This document shows positions 6,952 to 13,550 of a stretch of DNA of 20,185 nucleotides, in pieces. A program made the translations under genes and the position numbers. How positions within the stretch are numbered: the first letter of the stretch is position 1; the number at the start of each line of letters is the position of its first letter. The DNA is taken from the IMG/VR virus record IMGVR_UViG_3300044645_003274, positions 1 to 20,185 of that record, one strand, 5' to 3'. This stretch comes from a virus. The notes under the pieces were generated by a model. That model was not told where the DNA came from. It did not search any database and saw nothing but the letters and a program-made list of their open reading frames with translations.

Positions 6952-7535
6952 AAGAGCGCTCAATTCTGTATCAGGCGCCAATGGTCCGCTCCGTGCGGAA
7001 CGGCAGCAAGACGCAAACGCGGCGCGTTGCTAAATTTTGGCGCCCCGGCGACAGTCATGCCGTCAACTTTTGCCCTTACGGCATACCTGGCGACCGTTTA
7101 TGGGTGCGGGAGTCATGGCGCGTTAGCAGCGCACACGACTACCTGCCGCCGTCCAAGCTGCCCAAGGCGTTGACTACTGAGTACCTGGCCGACAATCCAG
7201 GAATGCTCGACGGCAAAACGCGCGCCTCTATCCACATGCCCCGATGGGCATCCCGCATCACGCTGGAGGTCACTGGCGTCAAGGTGCAGCGGCTGCAGGA
7301 CATCAGCGAGGCCGATGCGCAGGCAGAGGGTATCGCGGAGCTGCCGCCGCAGGCCGGCCAGCCTGGCGCCTGGTGGTCTGCTGACCCCGCGCAACCAGCG
7401 CTGCATGGTCGCACCGCTGTTGACGCTTTTCGAGTGTTGTGGGAATCCATTTATGGCCAAGGTTCTTGGTCCGACAACCCTTTGGTTTGGGCCATTTCAT
7501 TTCAGTTAATCCACTCGCAATCTCAACATGACTGA
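6948..7535 (+). CDS. ASCH/PUA-like phage protein (195 aa)
   Basis: This is the widespread phage protein often mislabelled morphogenetic protein. Family features visible are the N-terminal MVRSVRNGSKTQTRRV, the CPYGIPGDRLWVRESW stretch (about 42-58), the PRWASRITLEVTGVKVQRLQ strand region (about 98-117), DISEADAQAEGI and the C-terminal FRVLWESIYGQGSWSDNPLV. The fold belongs to the ASCH/PUA-like superfamily, which suggests RNA or modified-nucleotide binding. The molecular role is not established. The start is GTG at 6948, overlapping the ThyX stop by four bases. It is one of the few plus-strand genes with a clear family match and supports a phage origin for the operon. Confidence 0.85.
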   Translation: MKERSILYQAPMVRSVRNGSKTQTRRVAKFWRPGDSHAVNFCPYGIPGDRLWVRESWRVSSAHDYLPPSKLPKALTTEYLADNPGMLDGKTRASIHMPRWASRITLEVTGVKVQRLQDISEADAQAEGIAELPPQAGQPGAWWSADPAQPALHGRTAVDAFRVLWESIYGQGSWSDNPLVWAISFQLIHSQSQHD

Positions 7536-8496
7536 ACAACCCACCTGGTTCGTACAGCTACAACATGACCTGAACGCTCCAATCATGGTGCCGGATGGTG
7601 CGGCAATCGACTGGGATCGGTGCCGTGATCTATTTCTAATAGCGCTGCTCCAGCGTCTGGAGAGCCGCTGGGGGATCACGCGCCCTGATATCGTGCGCGG
7701 GCTGCTGCAGCGGCGCCTCGCGGGCGAGGAGGTGATAGCTGAGCTATCCGCCGACGCCGACGCCGAGCGCACTGACCAGTTGGCCGACCTGCGAGCCACC
7801 GCCGCCGCCGCCGCCGCCGCCGACGCCGAGCGCACTGACCAGTTGGCCGACCTGCAGGCCGCAGTAGCCGCGTCGACCCAGCAGCCAGCGCTGCCAGACG
7901 GCTACATCGTGCCAACCCCGGTCGATCTAGCTGCGCTGCATGATCCCACGTTTTCGGATGGGCTAACACCATCCCAGCATCGAGATGTTCTGGCCGGCGG
8001 GGCAGGCACCCGAGGATCCGCCCCCAACGATGATGAGCTGCTGCGCACTTATGGCGTTGCCAAGCGCGACCACTGCTACGAAGGGCCGATTGATGACTGG
8101 CCCAAGCGAGCTGAACGAGCAGCAACTGTTCACGGCCTCCGCGCCGTCCTTGCTCGCTGGGGCGCCACCCCGCCAGCCAGTCCGGTGCCGCAGGGGCTGA
8201 CGGATGAGGAGCTTCGTGAAATGTGGCTCAGCCAAGAATGGTTCAACGAAGGGGCAACCTTCAGGGAGTTCGCCAGCATCGTTAGCCGCTGGGGCCGCCC
8301 CGCCATCGAGCCGGTGCCGGTGAGCGATCCGCCGGGGCCGAAGGATTGCGATGCGGAGGGCCTTTGCTGGTGGTGGAGCCGAGACATCACCGCATGGTGC
8401 CTGTGTTTCGCTGCAGACGGTGACTCATCTGAGTGGACCCACTGGCTCCCCCACTGGGCCATCCCACAGCCCCAGACCGGGGATGTGCAGCCATGA
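7528..8496 (+). CDS. Hypothetical phage protein with an internal repeat and W/C-rich C-terminus (322 aa)
   Basis: Residues 1-75 are helical (WDRCRDLFLIALLQRLESRW, then IVRGLLQRRLAGEEVIAEL). Residues 76-116 hold two copies of DAERTDQLADL separated by a run of alanines; this is encoded by a 38-base direct repeat. Residues 165-255 contain two related motifs ending in ARWG and SRWG (LRAVLARWG and FASIVSRWG), each after a helix. The last 60 residues are rich in Trp and Cys (CWWWSRDITAWCLCF) and end THWLPHWAIPQP, which resembles the tail of DUF551-like phage proteins; this link is weak. It overlaps the upstream gene by eight bases and the downstream one by four. The function is unknown. Confidence 0.7.
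   Translation: MTEQPTWFVQLQHDLNAPIMVPDGAAIDWDRCRDLFLIALLQRLESRWGITRPDIVRGLLQRRLAGEEVIAELSADADAERTDQLADLRATAAAAAAADAERTDQLADLQAAVAASTQQPALPDGYIVPTPVDLAALHDPTFSDGLTPSQHRDVLAGGAGTRGSAPNDDELLRTYGVAKRDHCYEGPIDDWPKRAERAATVHGLRAVLARWGATPPASPVPQGLTDEELREMWLSQEWFNEGATFREFASIVSRWGRPAIEPVPVSDPPGPKDCDAEGLCWWWSRDITAWCLCFAADGDSSEWTHWLPHWAIPQPQTGDVQP
7755..7855 (+). repeat. Two 38-base direct repeats at 63-base period with a GCC run
   Basis: Copies at 7755-7792 and 7818-7855 are identical; each holds GACGCCGAGCGC, ACTGACCAGT and TGGCCGACCTGC in order. A GCC trinucleotide run fills the space between them. The period of 63 bases (21 codons) keeps the frame, so unit gain or loss would change the number of DAERTDQLADL helices without disrupting the protein. 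Confidence 0.85.
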
Positions 8497-8969
8497 ATCG
8501 CATCATGCGCACCATCGCCCGCCTCCTGACCCCGTGGCGCGCCATCCGCCAGCTGGAGCGCGAAGTAAAACGGCTGGAGGGGGTCATCGCCAACCCCTAT
8601 CTGGCCGGGCTGCAGATAGGCCGAGATACAGGCATCGAAGTGGGCTTCCAAGGGAGCGGCCCCCAGCTGTTGGCCGGAATGTTTGCCGGGCTGCTGGAGG
8701 CGGACGGGGCAAGCGCTCCCAACTATCTGGATCTGGAGTTTCACACTCATTCCCAGGGCCGAATCCTGGTGCATGTCCAGCGGCTCCACGGTGAGACGCC
8801 GCACGCGCTGCGGGTGAAGGCTGAGAAGAAAGCAGCCGAGTGGAAGGCTGTTGCCCAGGCATTATATGATGCTCTTAACCGTCGGAAGCCCTGCACACTC
8901 CTGGCCTGGATGGCCGCAATGCAGGCCTACCAATATTTAAAAAGTTTGGATGCAGAGGTGCAGCCATGA
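8493..8969 (+). CDS. Hypothetical protein (158 aa)
   Basis: ATG 8493 overlaps the previous stop (ATGA) and is preferred to the upstream ATG 8433, whose extra codons lie inside the preceding gene. The N-terminus is basic and helical (MNRIMRTIARLLTPWRAIRQ) and continues into a charged coiled-coil-like segment (LEREVKRLEGVIANP). The middle contains a strand pattern (LDLEFHTHSQGRILVHVQRL), and the C-terminus is helical. No family is recognised. It overlaps the next gene by four bases, within the same operon. Confidence 0.65.
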   Translation: MNRIMRTIARLLTPWRAIRQLEREVKRLEGVIANPYLAGLQIGRDTGIEVGFQGSGPQLLAGMFAGLLEADGASAPNYLDLEFHTHSQGRILVHVQRLHGETPHALRVKAEKKAAEWKAVAQALYDALNRRKPCTLLAWMAAMQAYQYLKSLDAEVQP

Positions 8970-9148
8970 ACGCCCGCAATGCCAGGAACATCTGGAAATG
9001 CCAGGAATGTTATTACATCATGGATGACTTATGCAGATCGCATTCTTTCTGTCCCGATTACTGCCCACGTTGTCGGCGCAACAGCGTATGGAGCCCCGGA
9101 TTCATGGGGCGGGGCCAACAGGAGGAGGAGGAGGAGGGCGATGGCTAA
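8966..9148 (+). CDS. Small zinc-ribbon protein (60 aa)
   Basis: The protein carries two CxxC knuckles, CQEC at 12-15 and CPRC at 33-36, with extra cysteines at 23, 29 and around DYC. It ends in an acidic EEEEEGDG tail encoded by a run of GAG/GAG-like codons. This is a rubredoxin/zinc-ribbon arrangement, suited to binding nucleic acid or RNA polymerase. Phages often use such small proteins to modify host transcription, but that role is inferred. ATGA overlap couples it to the upstream gene. The acidic tail's DNA (AGGAGGAGGAGG) doubles as the ribosome-binding site of the following 19-codon ORF. Confidence 0.65.
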   Translation: MNARNARNIWKCQECYYIMDDLCRSHSFCPDYCPRCRRNSVWSPGFMGRGQQEEEEEGDG

Positions 9149-9200
9149 CCACTGCTGGTTTGAGCACAGCCTGACCACCGACCGCGTCTGCTATCTTTAG
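9141..9200 (+). CDS. 19-residue ORF at the operon end
   Basis: An ATG at 9141 opens a 19-codon frame (MANHCWFEHSLTTDRVCYL) that overlaps the zinc-ribbon gene by eight bases. Directly upstream is a tandem GGAGGAGGAGGAGG, one of the strongest Shine-Dalgarno runs in the window, although its last unit is only about three bases from the ATG. It has two cysteines and no recognised relatives. It could be a micropeptide or a chance frame behind an acidic-tail codon run. Confidence 0.3.
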   Translation: MANHCWFEHSLTTDRVCYL

Positions 9201-9275
9201 CCTAGCGCGATGGCTTACGGCTGGTCGGCGCCAATCCTCCGAGGTTGGCCCCAGTTGTCCCTAGCGCTTTACGGG

Positions 9276-9297
9276 AAGGGGCCTTTCAGGGCCCCTT
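9276..9297. terminator. Hairpin terminator shared by the plus operon and the HNH gene
   Basis: AAGGGGCC at 9276-9283 and GGCCCCTT at 9290-9297 form a perfect eight-base stem with a six-base loop, followed on the plus strand by TCTCATT. On the minus strand the stop codon of the HNH gene (9286-9288) sits inside the loop. It lies between convergent transcription units and can serve both, though the T-tract is short. Confidence 0.65.
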
Positions 9298-9603
9298 TCT
9301 CATTCCGCCACTGTTATTGCCCGCCACCCACTCCAGCAGCCGCTGTTCCCTGAAGGCTGTCCAGCCGAGCCGTGGTCGCCACCATTGCAAAACCTCCTGG
9401 CTCCCCTTGCTTCCGTTGCAGGCCAGGCAGGCCGGTACGCAGTTTTCACGAACTGTGGGGCCGCCCTGGCTGCGGGGGATCACGTGATCGAGGGATTGAG
9501 CGGTGGCGCCGCAGTAGGCGCACTGGCCGCCCCAGGCTTCGCGGATGCTGCCATGCCATCGGCGCTTTGTGACCAGCTCCGTCTCAACGATCAGGGCCTG
9601 CAT
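9286..9603 (-). CDS. HNH endonuclease
   Basis: A 105-residue HNH nuclease. CAYC at 28-31 and CLAC at 59-62 form the zinc-binding knuckles, [10 protein letters not shown] at 39-48 gives the catalytic His, and N54 and N63 complete the motif. HNH proteins beside terminase and portal genes are known in HK97-like phages, where they assist cos cleavage and packaging; a homing nuclease is the alternative. The position between portal/minor-head genes and the rest of the head cluster, in the same orientation, favours the packaging role. The start is ATG 9603, preceded at 17 bases by the TTTAGCCTGGC element. It ends inside a bidirectional terminator hairpin and has no neighbour within coupling distance, so it may be transcribed alone. 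Confidence 0.88.
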   Translation of the reverse strand: MQALIVETELVTKRRWHGSIREAWGGQCAYCGATAQSLDHVIPRSQGGPTVRENCVPACLACNGSKGSQEVLQWWRPRLGWTAFREQRLLEWVAGNNSGGMRKGP

Positions 9604-9620
9604 GCGCTGCGATCGGCTGC

Positions 9621-9631
9621 GCCAGGCTAAA
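9621..9631 (-). promoter_or_regulatory. TTTAGCCTGGC element ahead of the HNH gene
   Basis: This is a two-base variant of the CCTAGCCTGGC element, ending 17 bases before ATG 9603. Further upstream, CTGGCCAGGG precedes the TAGCCT core by exactly 14 bases. The same ten bases at the same distance occur at the site near 14726. Together these suggest a two-part element, but a functional assignment is inference. Confidence 0.45.
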
Positions 9632-9675
9632 ACGGCTGGGCAGCCCTGGCCAGACTGGCGCAGCTTGGAGGCGGC

Positions 9676-9852
9676 ATGGAAGAACAGATCAGGGCCATCG
9701 CCGACGACGCGGGCGGAGTTTGCTGGGAAATTTGCACCGGTGACATTTGCATCAGGGACCGCAACAGGCAGCAGCTAAACAGGCGCTTGGCAGCGCTGCA
9801 AAGCCTGCAAGGGCCACTACCAAACCAAGGAGCGGAACAACCAACCTCTTGA
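9676..9852 (+). CDS. Small plus-strand ORF, 58 aa, unknown
   Basis: An ATG at 9676 follows GGAGG by four bases and opens a 58-codon frame, [20 protein letters not shown], then [20 protein letters not shown] and a polar tail. The composition is protein-like: a helical, acidic start, three cysteines in 16-25 and a heptad-like RRLAALQSL. It is divergent from HNH and convergent with the minor head protein gene, and its stop codon lies on the first arm of a hairpin at 9851-9874. The competing frames here (81 residues minus, 77 plus) are Ser/Cys-rich and look like shadows. Confidence 0.5.
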   Translation: MEEQIRAIADDAGGVCWEICTGDICIRDRNRQQLNRRLAALQSLQGPLPNQGAEQPTS

Positions 9853-9874
9853 GTGTCCCAAGTGCGGGACACTC
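9851..9874. terminator. Perfect nine-base hairpin between convergent genes
   Basis: GAGTGTCCC, a six-base loop and GGGACACTC form a perfect inverted repeat. It starts at the stop codon of the 58-residue ORF, 24 bases beyond the stop of the minor head gene on the other strand. No T-tract follows on either strand, so it would be a U-less terminator, an mRNA 3' end protector or a protein-binding palindrome. Confidence 0.45.
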
Positions 9875-9897
9875 AGCAGCCCCATTCAGCCCCCAGT

Positions 9898-11427
9898 TCA
9901 GAGCTCGGCCACCTCGCGCACGATGGAGTCGTAGGCGGCTTGGGCTGCTGAATCCAGCCAGCCCCGCCTGGGGCACCACACCGGATCGCCTGTAGGCCAG
10001 GGCCTAGCGGCCAGGTTCAGCGGATCCTCACCCCCCAGCCCTTGGCGGGGCACGGATTGGGGCCGCTGTTTGCGCTCCATCAGCGGGTAATCGCGAGGGC
10101 TGAGGCGCTCATCGCCCGCACCACCCACCGGCCGCAATTTGGCACCCTTGCCATTGGCCCGGAAGAAATGGGCCAGGGTGCTCTTGCTATGGCGCTTGGC
10201 CTGGGCCTCCCACCGCTCGGCTGGTTTATCCGCCAGGTCGTTTTCGATCACCAGCGATTCCAGGCTCACCGGTGTTTCCTGGCAGCGGCAGTTGGGGTGA
10301 ATCGGGCTCTTCACTGAGCCGATGTAGTACAGGCAGCCGGAGCGGGGGGCGCAGAACTCACAGGTGCGCTCGTCCAACGTGGCCATGTACTGCACAAAGC
10401 CCACCCTCAATTTGCGCCAGCAGCGCTCTTGGGCTTCGCCGGAGGCCATCAGGGTTTCGGTGCGGGCGATGGTTTCCGCCCGATTTTGAAACGCCTCGTT
10501 GATCGTCGGGATCCGTTCTTTCAGATTTTTTGCCAGGGTTTTGGGGTCCGGACCCCGGGCCATTTGGCGGGCGGTCTCAAACGACACGCTCTCCCCCCAC
10601 TTGCCCCACCATTTGGCGTAATAGTGTTTCGCCGCGGCCACGTGTTGATCCGTCGCTGCATCCCGCTCCCGGCGGTAGTTTTCTGATAGGCCTTTGAAAT
10701 CCCGCTCGGCGGCCACCACCGCCCCGGAGAGATCAAAGAGGCGCGTCAGCCGCTGGCCCCCCTGATACTGGCGATCGGGGCCGATGCCAGGGCCTCCGCT
10801 CGCCAGGGGCCCTGTGGGGCCGGTGGCCGGGGCTGGGGCGGTGGGCCGCCTGCCGGTGGGGCTGATGCCACCACCAATCAGAGGCCCCGATGGAGACTGG
10901 GGGGCAGTACCAGGCAGCGCTGGCGATGCTGGCGCCGCCGCCGCTGCCTCCTGGCCTGGCAGTTGGCGGATGGTGCCATCGGGATCGAGCTGGACCATGG
11001 CCGGGGCCAGATCTGCCTGAATCAGCTGCAGTCCGTAATTGGTGCCCAGGTCCTGGGCCTGATCGAACAGCTGGCGCAGCTCCCCGTTCAATCGCTCCAG
11101 CCGCTCGGGGCTGAGCGGCACGGCATTGAGCACCACCATCAAATCTTGAATCAGCTGGGGCTGCAGCAGCAGCCCTGCCTGGTTTTTTTGCAACGGCTCA
11201 ATGGGAACCGGCCCTTCTGGTGTGCTGCCCAGAAAAGCACCGGGGCTGTTGGCGGGGTTGTAGTCGGGCTGATCGGCAGCCTTCTCCAGCAGCTCAAACA
11301 CCCGCGCCACGGTATCCCTCAGCGCTGCTTCAAAAATGCGGCCGATGCGCTGGATTGCTGGGTCTTCCAGGCCCCGCAAAGCCTCGCTGAGCTGTTCGGC
11401 CAGCTGTTCGCGGCGATCAATTCCCAT
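9898..11427 (-). CDS. Mu F/SPP1 gp7-type minor head (head morphogenesis) protein
   Basis: A 509-residue protein whose C-terminal half holds the Phage_Mu_F domain (about 250-390): RAETIARTETLMASGEAQER at 316-335, MATLDERTCEFCAPRSG at 348-364 and PIHPNCRCQETP at 375-386. The CEFC and HPNCRC cysteines and histidine are the expected zinc-binding set. These proteins sit near the portal inside the procapsid and can be injected with the DNA. Residues 155-225 are a long Pro/Ala/Gly-rich linker, and the N-terminal 145 residues are helical. ATG 11427 overlaps the portal stop by 11 bases, the usual portal-then-gp7 order. The 115 residues after the Mu F domain are basic and Trp/Pro-rich and may be a virion-specific extension. 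Confidence 0.9.
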   Translation of the reverse strand: MGIDRREQLAEQLSEALRGLEDPAIQRIGRIFEAALRDTVARVFELLEKAADQPDYNPANSPGAFLGSTPEGPVPIEPLQKNQAGLLLQPQLIQDLMVVLNAVPLSPERLERLNGELRQLFDQAQDLGTNYGLQLIQADLAPAMVQLDPDGTIRQLPGQEAAAAAPASPALPGTAPQSPSGPLIGGGISPTGRRPTAPAPATGPTGPLASGGPGIGPDRQYQGGQRLTRLFDLSGAVVAAERDFKGLSENYRRERDAATDQHVAAAKHYYAKWWGKWGESVSFETARQMARGPDPKTLAKNLKERIPTINEAFQNRAETIARTETLMASGEAQERCWRKLRVGFVQYMATLDERTCEFCAPRSGCLYYIGSVKSPIHPNCRCQETPVSLESLVIENDLADKPAERWEAQAKRHSKSTLAHFFRANGKGAKLRPVGGAGDERLSPRDYPLMERKQRPQSVPRQGLGGEDPLNLAARPWPTGDPVWCPRRGWLDSAAQAAYDSIVREVAEL

Positions 11428-13447
11428 AGCTGTCGCACCTCACACCCATGGCGATCAAATCGAGTCCATCCAGCCGCCTCACCCGGGCGCTGGCCCCTGC
11501 CGCGGTGGTCACCAGCTCGGCAGCGTTCACACCCACCACCGCACACCACTGCCCGCCAGCTCCCAGCACCTCCCACAGCCCCTCGCTGTCAAATCCCACC
11601 GCTGCATTCAGCCCAGCAATCGGCTGGCCGTAGGGGCCCACCAGGGCGGCGGAACCATCGGCCCGCACATCCAACGGCACGCCCGCCACCACCCGCCGGC
11701 CGGTGATTCGAGCCCCATCGGCCCGCACGCCGGCCGGCCGGCCGCGGCCTCGCGATCGTGCAGGGCCAGGCTTGGCAATCCGCTGGGCGATGGCCGCAGC
11801 CAGGGCCTGGCCGTCATCCGGGATGGGCTCTTCCTCCGGTGCGGAGGTGTCTTTTTGCTGCTGCTCAACCTCTTCATCGCAGGCGGAGCAACAGCCATCT
11901 TCTCGGGGATCGCTGGCGCCTGCCAGGCCATCACCCCTGGCCGCGGCGGCTTGCTCCTCTGGCGTGAGCTCAGCGGTGCCTGCCGCCGCTGGTGCTGCTG
12001 ATGTTGTGGGTTCAGCCGGGGCATCGCCGCTGGCGGGGTCGCCGCCGGCTGGATCTGCTTCAAGATCACCACCGAAATCAGGTCCGGTGCCCTCATCGGG
12101 CTGGGGGATGGAGCCATCTGGCTCCCGATTAAGCAGGGTGGTCTCCATCGAGAATTTGGCGCCGCTGAATCGGGCCAATGCGACTTCCGTCGGCGTTATC
12201 ACCTGCTCGCGGATATATGCGGTATCGGTGGTTGCTTGCTTGGAGCGCAGCTCGGCCTCCTCTAAATCTGAAAGCGCGAAGGTGGCGTGGAAATCGATTT
12301 TCCAATCTTCTGGCAGCTCCATGGGGGAGGGCCCGCGGGAACAGGCCGCCAGCAACTCGTAAAACTGGCGCAGGGGGCGATCCAGGTGATCCTGCTGCTG
12401 CTGGGCCGTCTCCATTGCAAAAGCGGCATCTTCTGATCGGCCATCAGCACCCAGTCCGGAGGGGGAAGCACCCCAGAGTTTGGTGTGGGGGATGCGGCTG
12501 GCCCCCTGCACCTCCGTTTCCAGCTTGCCGATCACCGTATCGATGCCCCCCAGGGATCGGGTGATCCAGGCAACGTCCTCGCCGTCGGCATCGATGGCAA
12601 TGCCTCCCAACACAGACCGGCATAGGCCGTTTAGTTCCAGCCGGGCCTGAATGGCCGCCTCCTTTCCATTGGCCACCATCTGGCCTAAACCCCTTATTTT
12701 TTGCACAAAAAGGCTGAAATCGTCGAGGATGGCCGATCCGCTTTTTTGTCCGGTTTCATATCGTTTAAACACCTCCCAGAGGCTCTGCAGCACAGACACG
12801 CCCCACCAGTTATTCAGGCTTTTGAGCCTGTGGGGCAGGGGGTCGCCGTCAAAGCGCAGCAAACGGGAACTATGAATTGGCACCCCTATTTCCTTTTCAT
12901 CCATTCCCACTCGCCTCAAATCGTCGTCTTGATATACAACAAATTGATAACGCTCCGGAGCACCCACGCCAGACCAACCAGGGGCGGGCCAGATGCGCCA
13001 GCGATCCATTGCGTACAGGCCCCGGATCGAGCGCAGCCGTTTGGGATCCACGGGCTCGCTGATTGGTAGCCCGTCGTCGAGCAACAGCACAATCACCGCC
13101 CCGCCATGGTGGCGTGCCATGCGCAAGGCCTCGCGCACATGATCTCGAATGCCCAGGCTTTCCCCGGCCGATACCAGTTTGTCGAGGCGCTTTTTTTGGG
13201 CCTCATTCACATCGCCTCCCACGGTGATACCCCAGCCGGACCTGGTGGCCTCACTGGCAACCAGGTCCACCACCCGGCGGCAAAGCCAACTGCTCACGTA
13301 GAGGTTGTTCAGCTCCTCCTCCTGAAGCAAGCGAACCGGAGCTATGGCCGTGTAGCTGGAGCGGTCACGGCTGGTGCCCATGCGCGTCAGCGCATTGATC
13401 AACACGCCATCGTTGCGCTCCTCTGGCAGCAGGGATTGACCGGACAT
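11417..13447 (-). CDS. Phage portal protein, DUF1073 type, with a long C-terminal extension
   Basis: The portal is the ring through which DNA enters and leaves the capsid. The frame may begin at GTG 13459 (680 residues), but ATG 13447 (676) places the CCTAGCCTGGC element 16 bases upstream. Numbering from the GTG, family features are SSWLCRRVVDLVASEATRSG (56-75), MARHHGGAVIVLLLDDG (114-130), an LYAMDRWRIWP segment (148-158) and TKLWGASPSGLGADG at 326-340 with the following Q-rich helix. The portal core ends near 450. An acidic, disordered linker (450-550) contains a CCSAC cluster, and a distinct strand-rich domain (575-680) follows with repeated VRADG motifs. DUF1073 proteins are usually 400-500 residues, so this extension is unusual. 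It lacks the paired HxT motifs of the Acb1 anti-CBASS enzymes found fused to some relatives. Confidence 0.88.
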   Translation of the reverse strand: MSGQSLLPEERNDGVLINALTRMGTSRDRSSYTAIAPVRLLQEEELNNLYVSSWLCRRVVDLVASEATRSGWGITVGGDVNEAQKKRLDKLVSAGESLGIRDHVREALRMARHHGGAVIVLLLDDGLPISEPVDPKRLRSIRGLYAMDRWRIWPAPGWSGVGAPERYQFVVYQDDDLRRVGMDEKEIGVPIHSSRLLRFDGDPLPHRLKSLNNWWGVSVLQSLWEVFKRYETGQKSGSAILDDFSLFVQKIRGLGQMVANGKEAAIQARLELNGLCRSVLGGIAIDADGEDVAWITRSLGGIDTVIGKLETEVQGASRIPHTKLWGASPSGLGADGRSEDAAFAMETAQQQQDHLDRPLRQFYELLAACSRGPSPMELPEDWKIDFHATFALSDLEEAELRSKQATTDTAYIREQVITPTEVALARFSGAKFSMETTLLNREPDGSIPQPDEGTGPDFGGDLEADPAGGDPASGDAPAEPTTSAAPAAAGTAELTPEEQAAAARGDGLAGASDPREDGCCSACDEEVEQQQKDTSAPEEEPIPDDGQALAAAIAQRIAKPGPARSRGRGRPAGVRADGARITGRRVVAGVPLDVRADGSAALVGPYGQPIAGLNAAVGFDSEGLWEVLGAGGQWCAVVGVNAAELVTTAAGASARVRRLDGLDLIAMGVRCDSYGN

Positions 13448-13463
13448 GGGGGATGGCACCTGG

Positions 13464-13474
13464 GCCAGGCTAGG
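13464..13474 (-). promoter_or_regulatory. CCTAGCCTGGC element ahead of the portal gene
   Basis: An exact copy of the 11-mer lies 16 bases before ATG 13447 on the minus strand. A T-rich stretch (GTTTTTATC) lies about 15-24 bases further upstream. The sigma-factor gene begins divergently only 77 bases away, so this site could also sit where portal and sigma transcription meet. Confidence 0.45.
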
Positions 13475-13535
13475 CAGCGGCCAGATAAAAACACCTCAGC
13501 CACTGCTTCATCCTGCAACCGGGATGGTGCGTCGG

Positions 13536-13541
13536 TACATT
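13536..13541 (+). promoter_or_regulatory. Possible -10 box (TACATT) of the sigma-factor gene
   Basis: TACATT lies nine bases before ATG 13551. If it is a -10 box, transcription would start almost at that ATG, giving a leaderless message or favouring the in-frame ATG at 13569 with a short leader. No convincing -35 is visible. The same hexamer precedes the plus-strand operon at 4439. Confidence 0.25.
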
Positions 13542-13550
13542 TAGAAGGCG

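Noticed and set aside
10963-11706. 247-residue plus-strand frame opposite the minor head and portal genes.
   Set aside because: Its C-terminal half is low-complexity Pro/Arg/His-rich and it lies antisense to two well-supported genes.
11417-11760. Portal C-terminal domain as an Acb1-type anti-CBASS phosphodiesterase.
   Set aside because: Some DUF1073 proteins carry Acb1, but the paired HxT/HxS catalytic motifs are missing; the domain has no histidine at all in residues 575-680.
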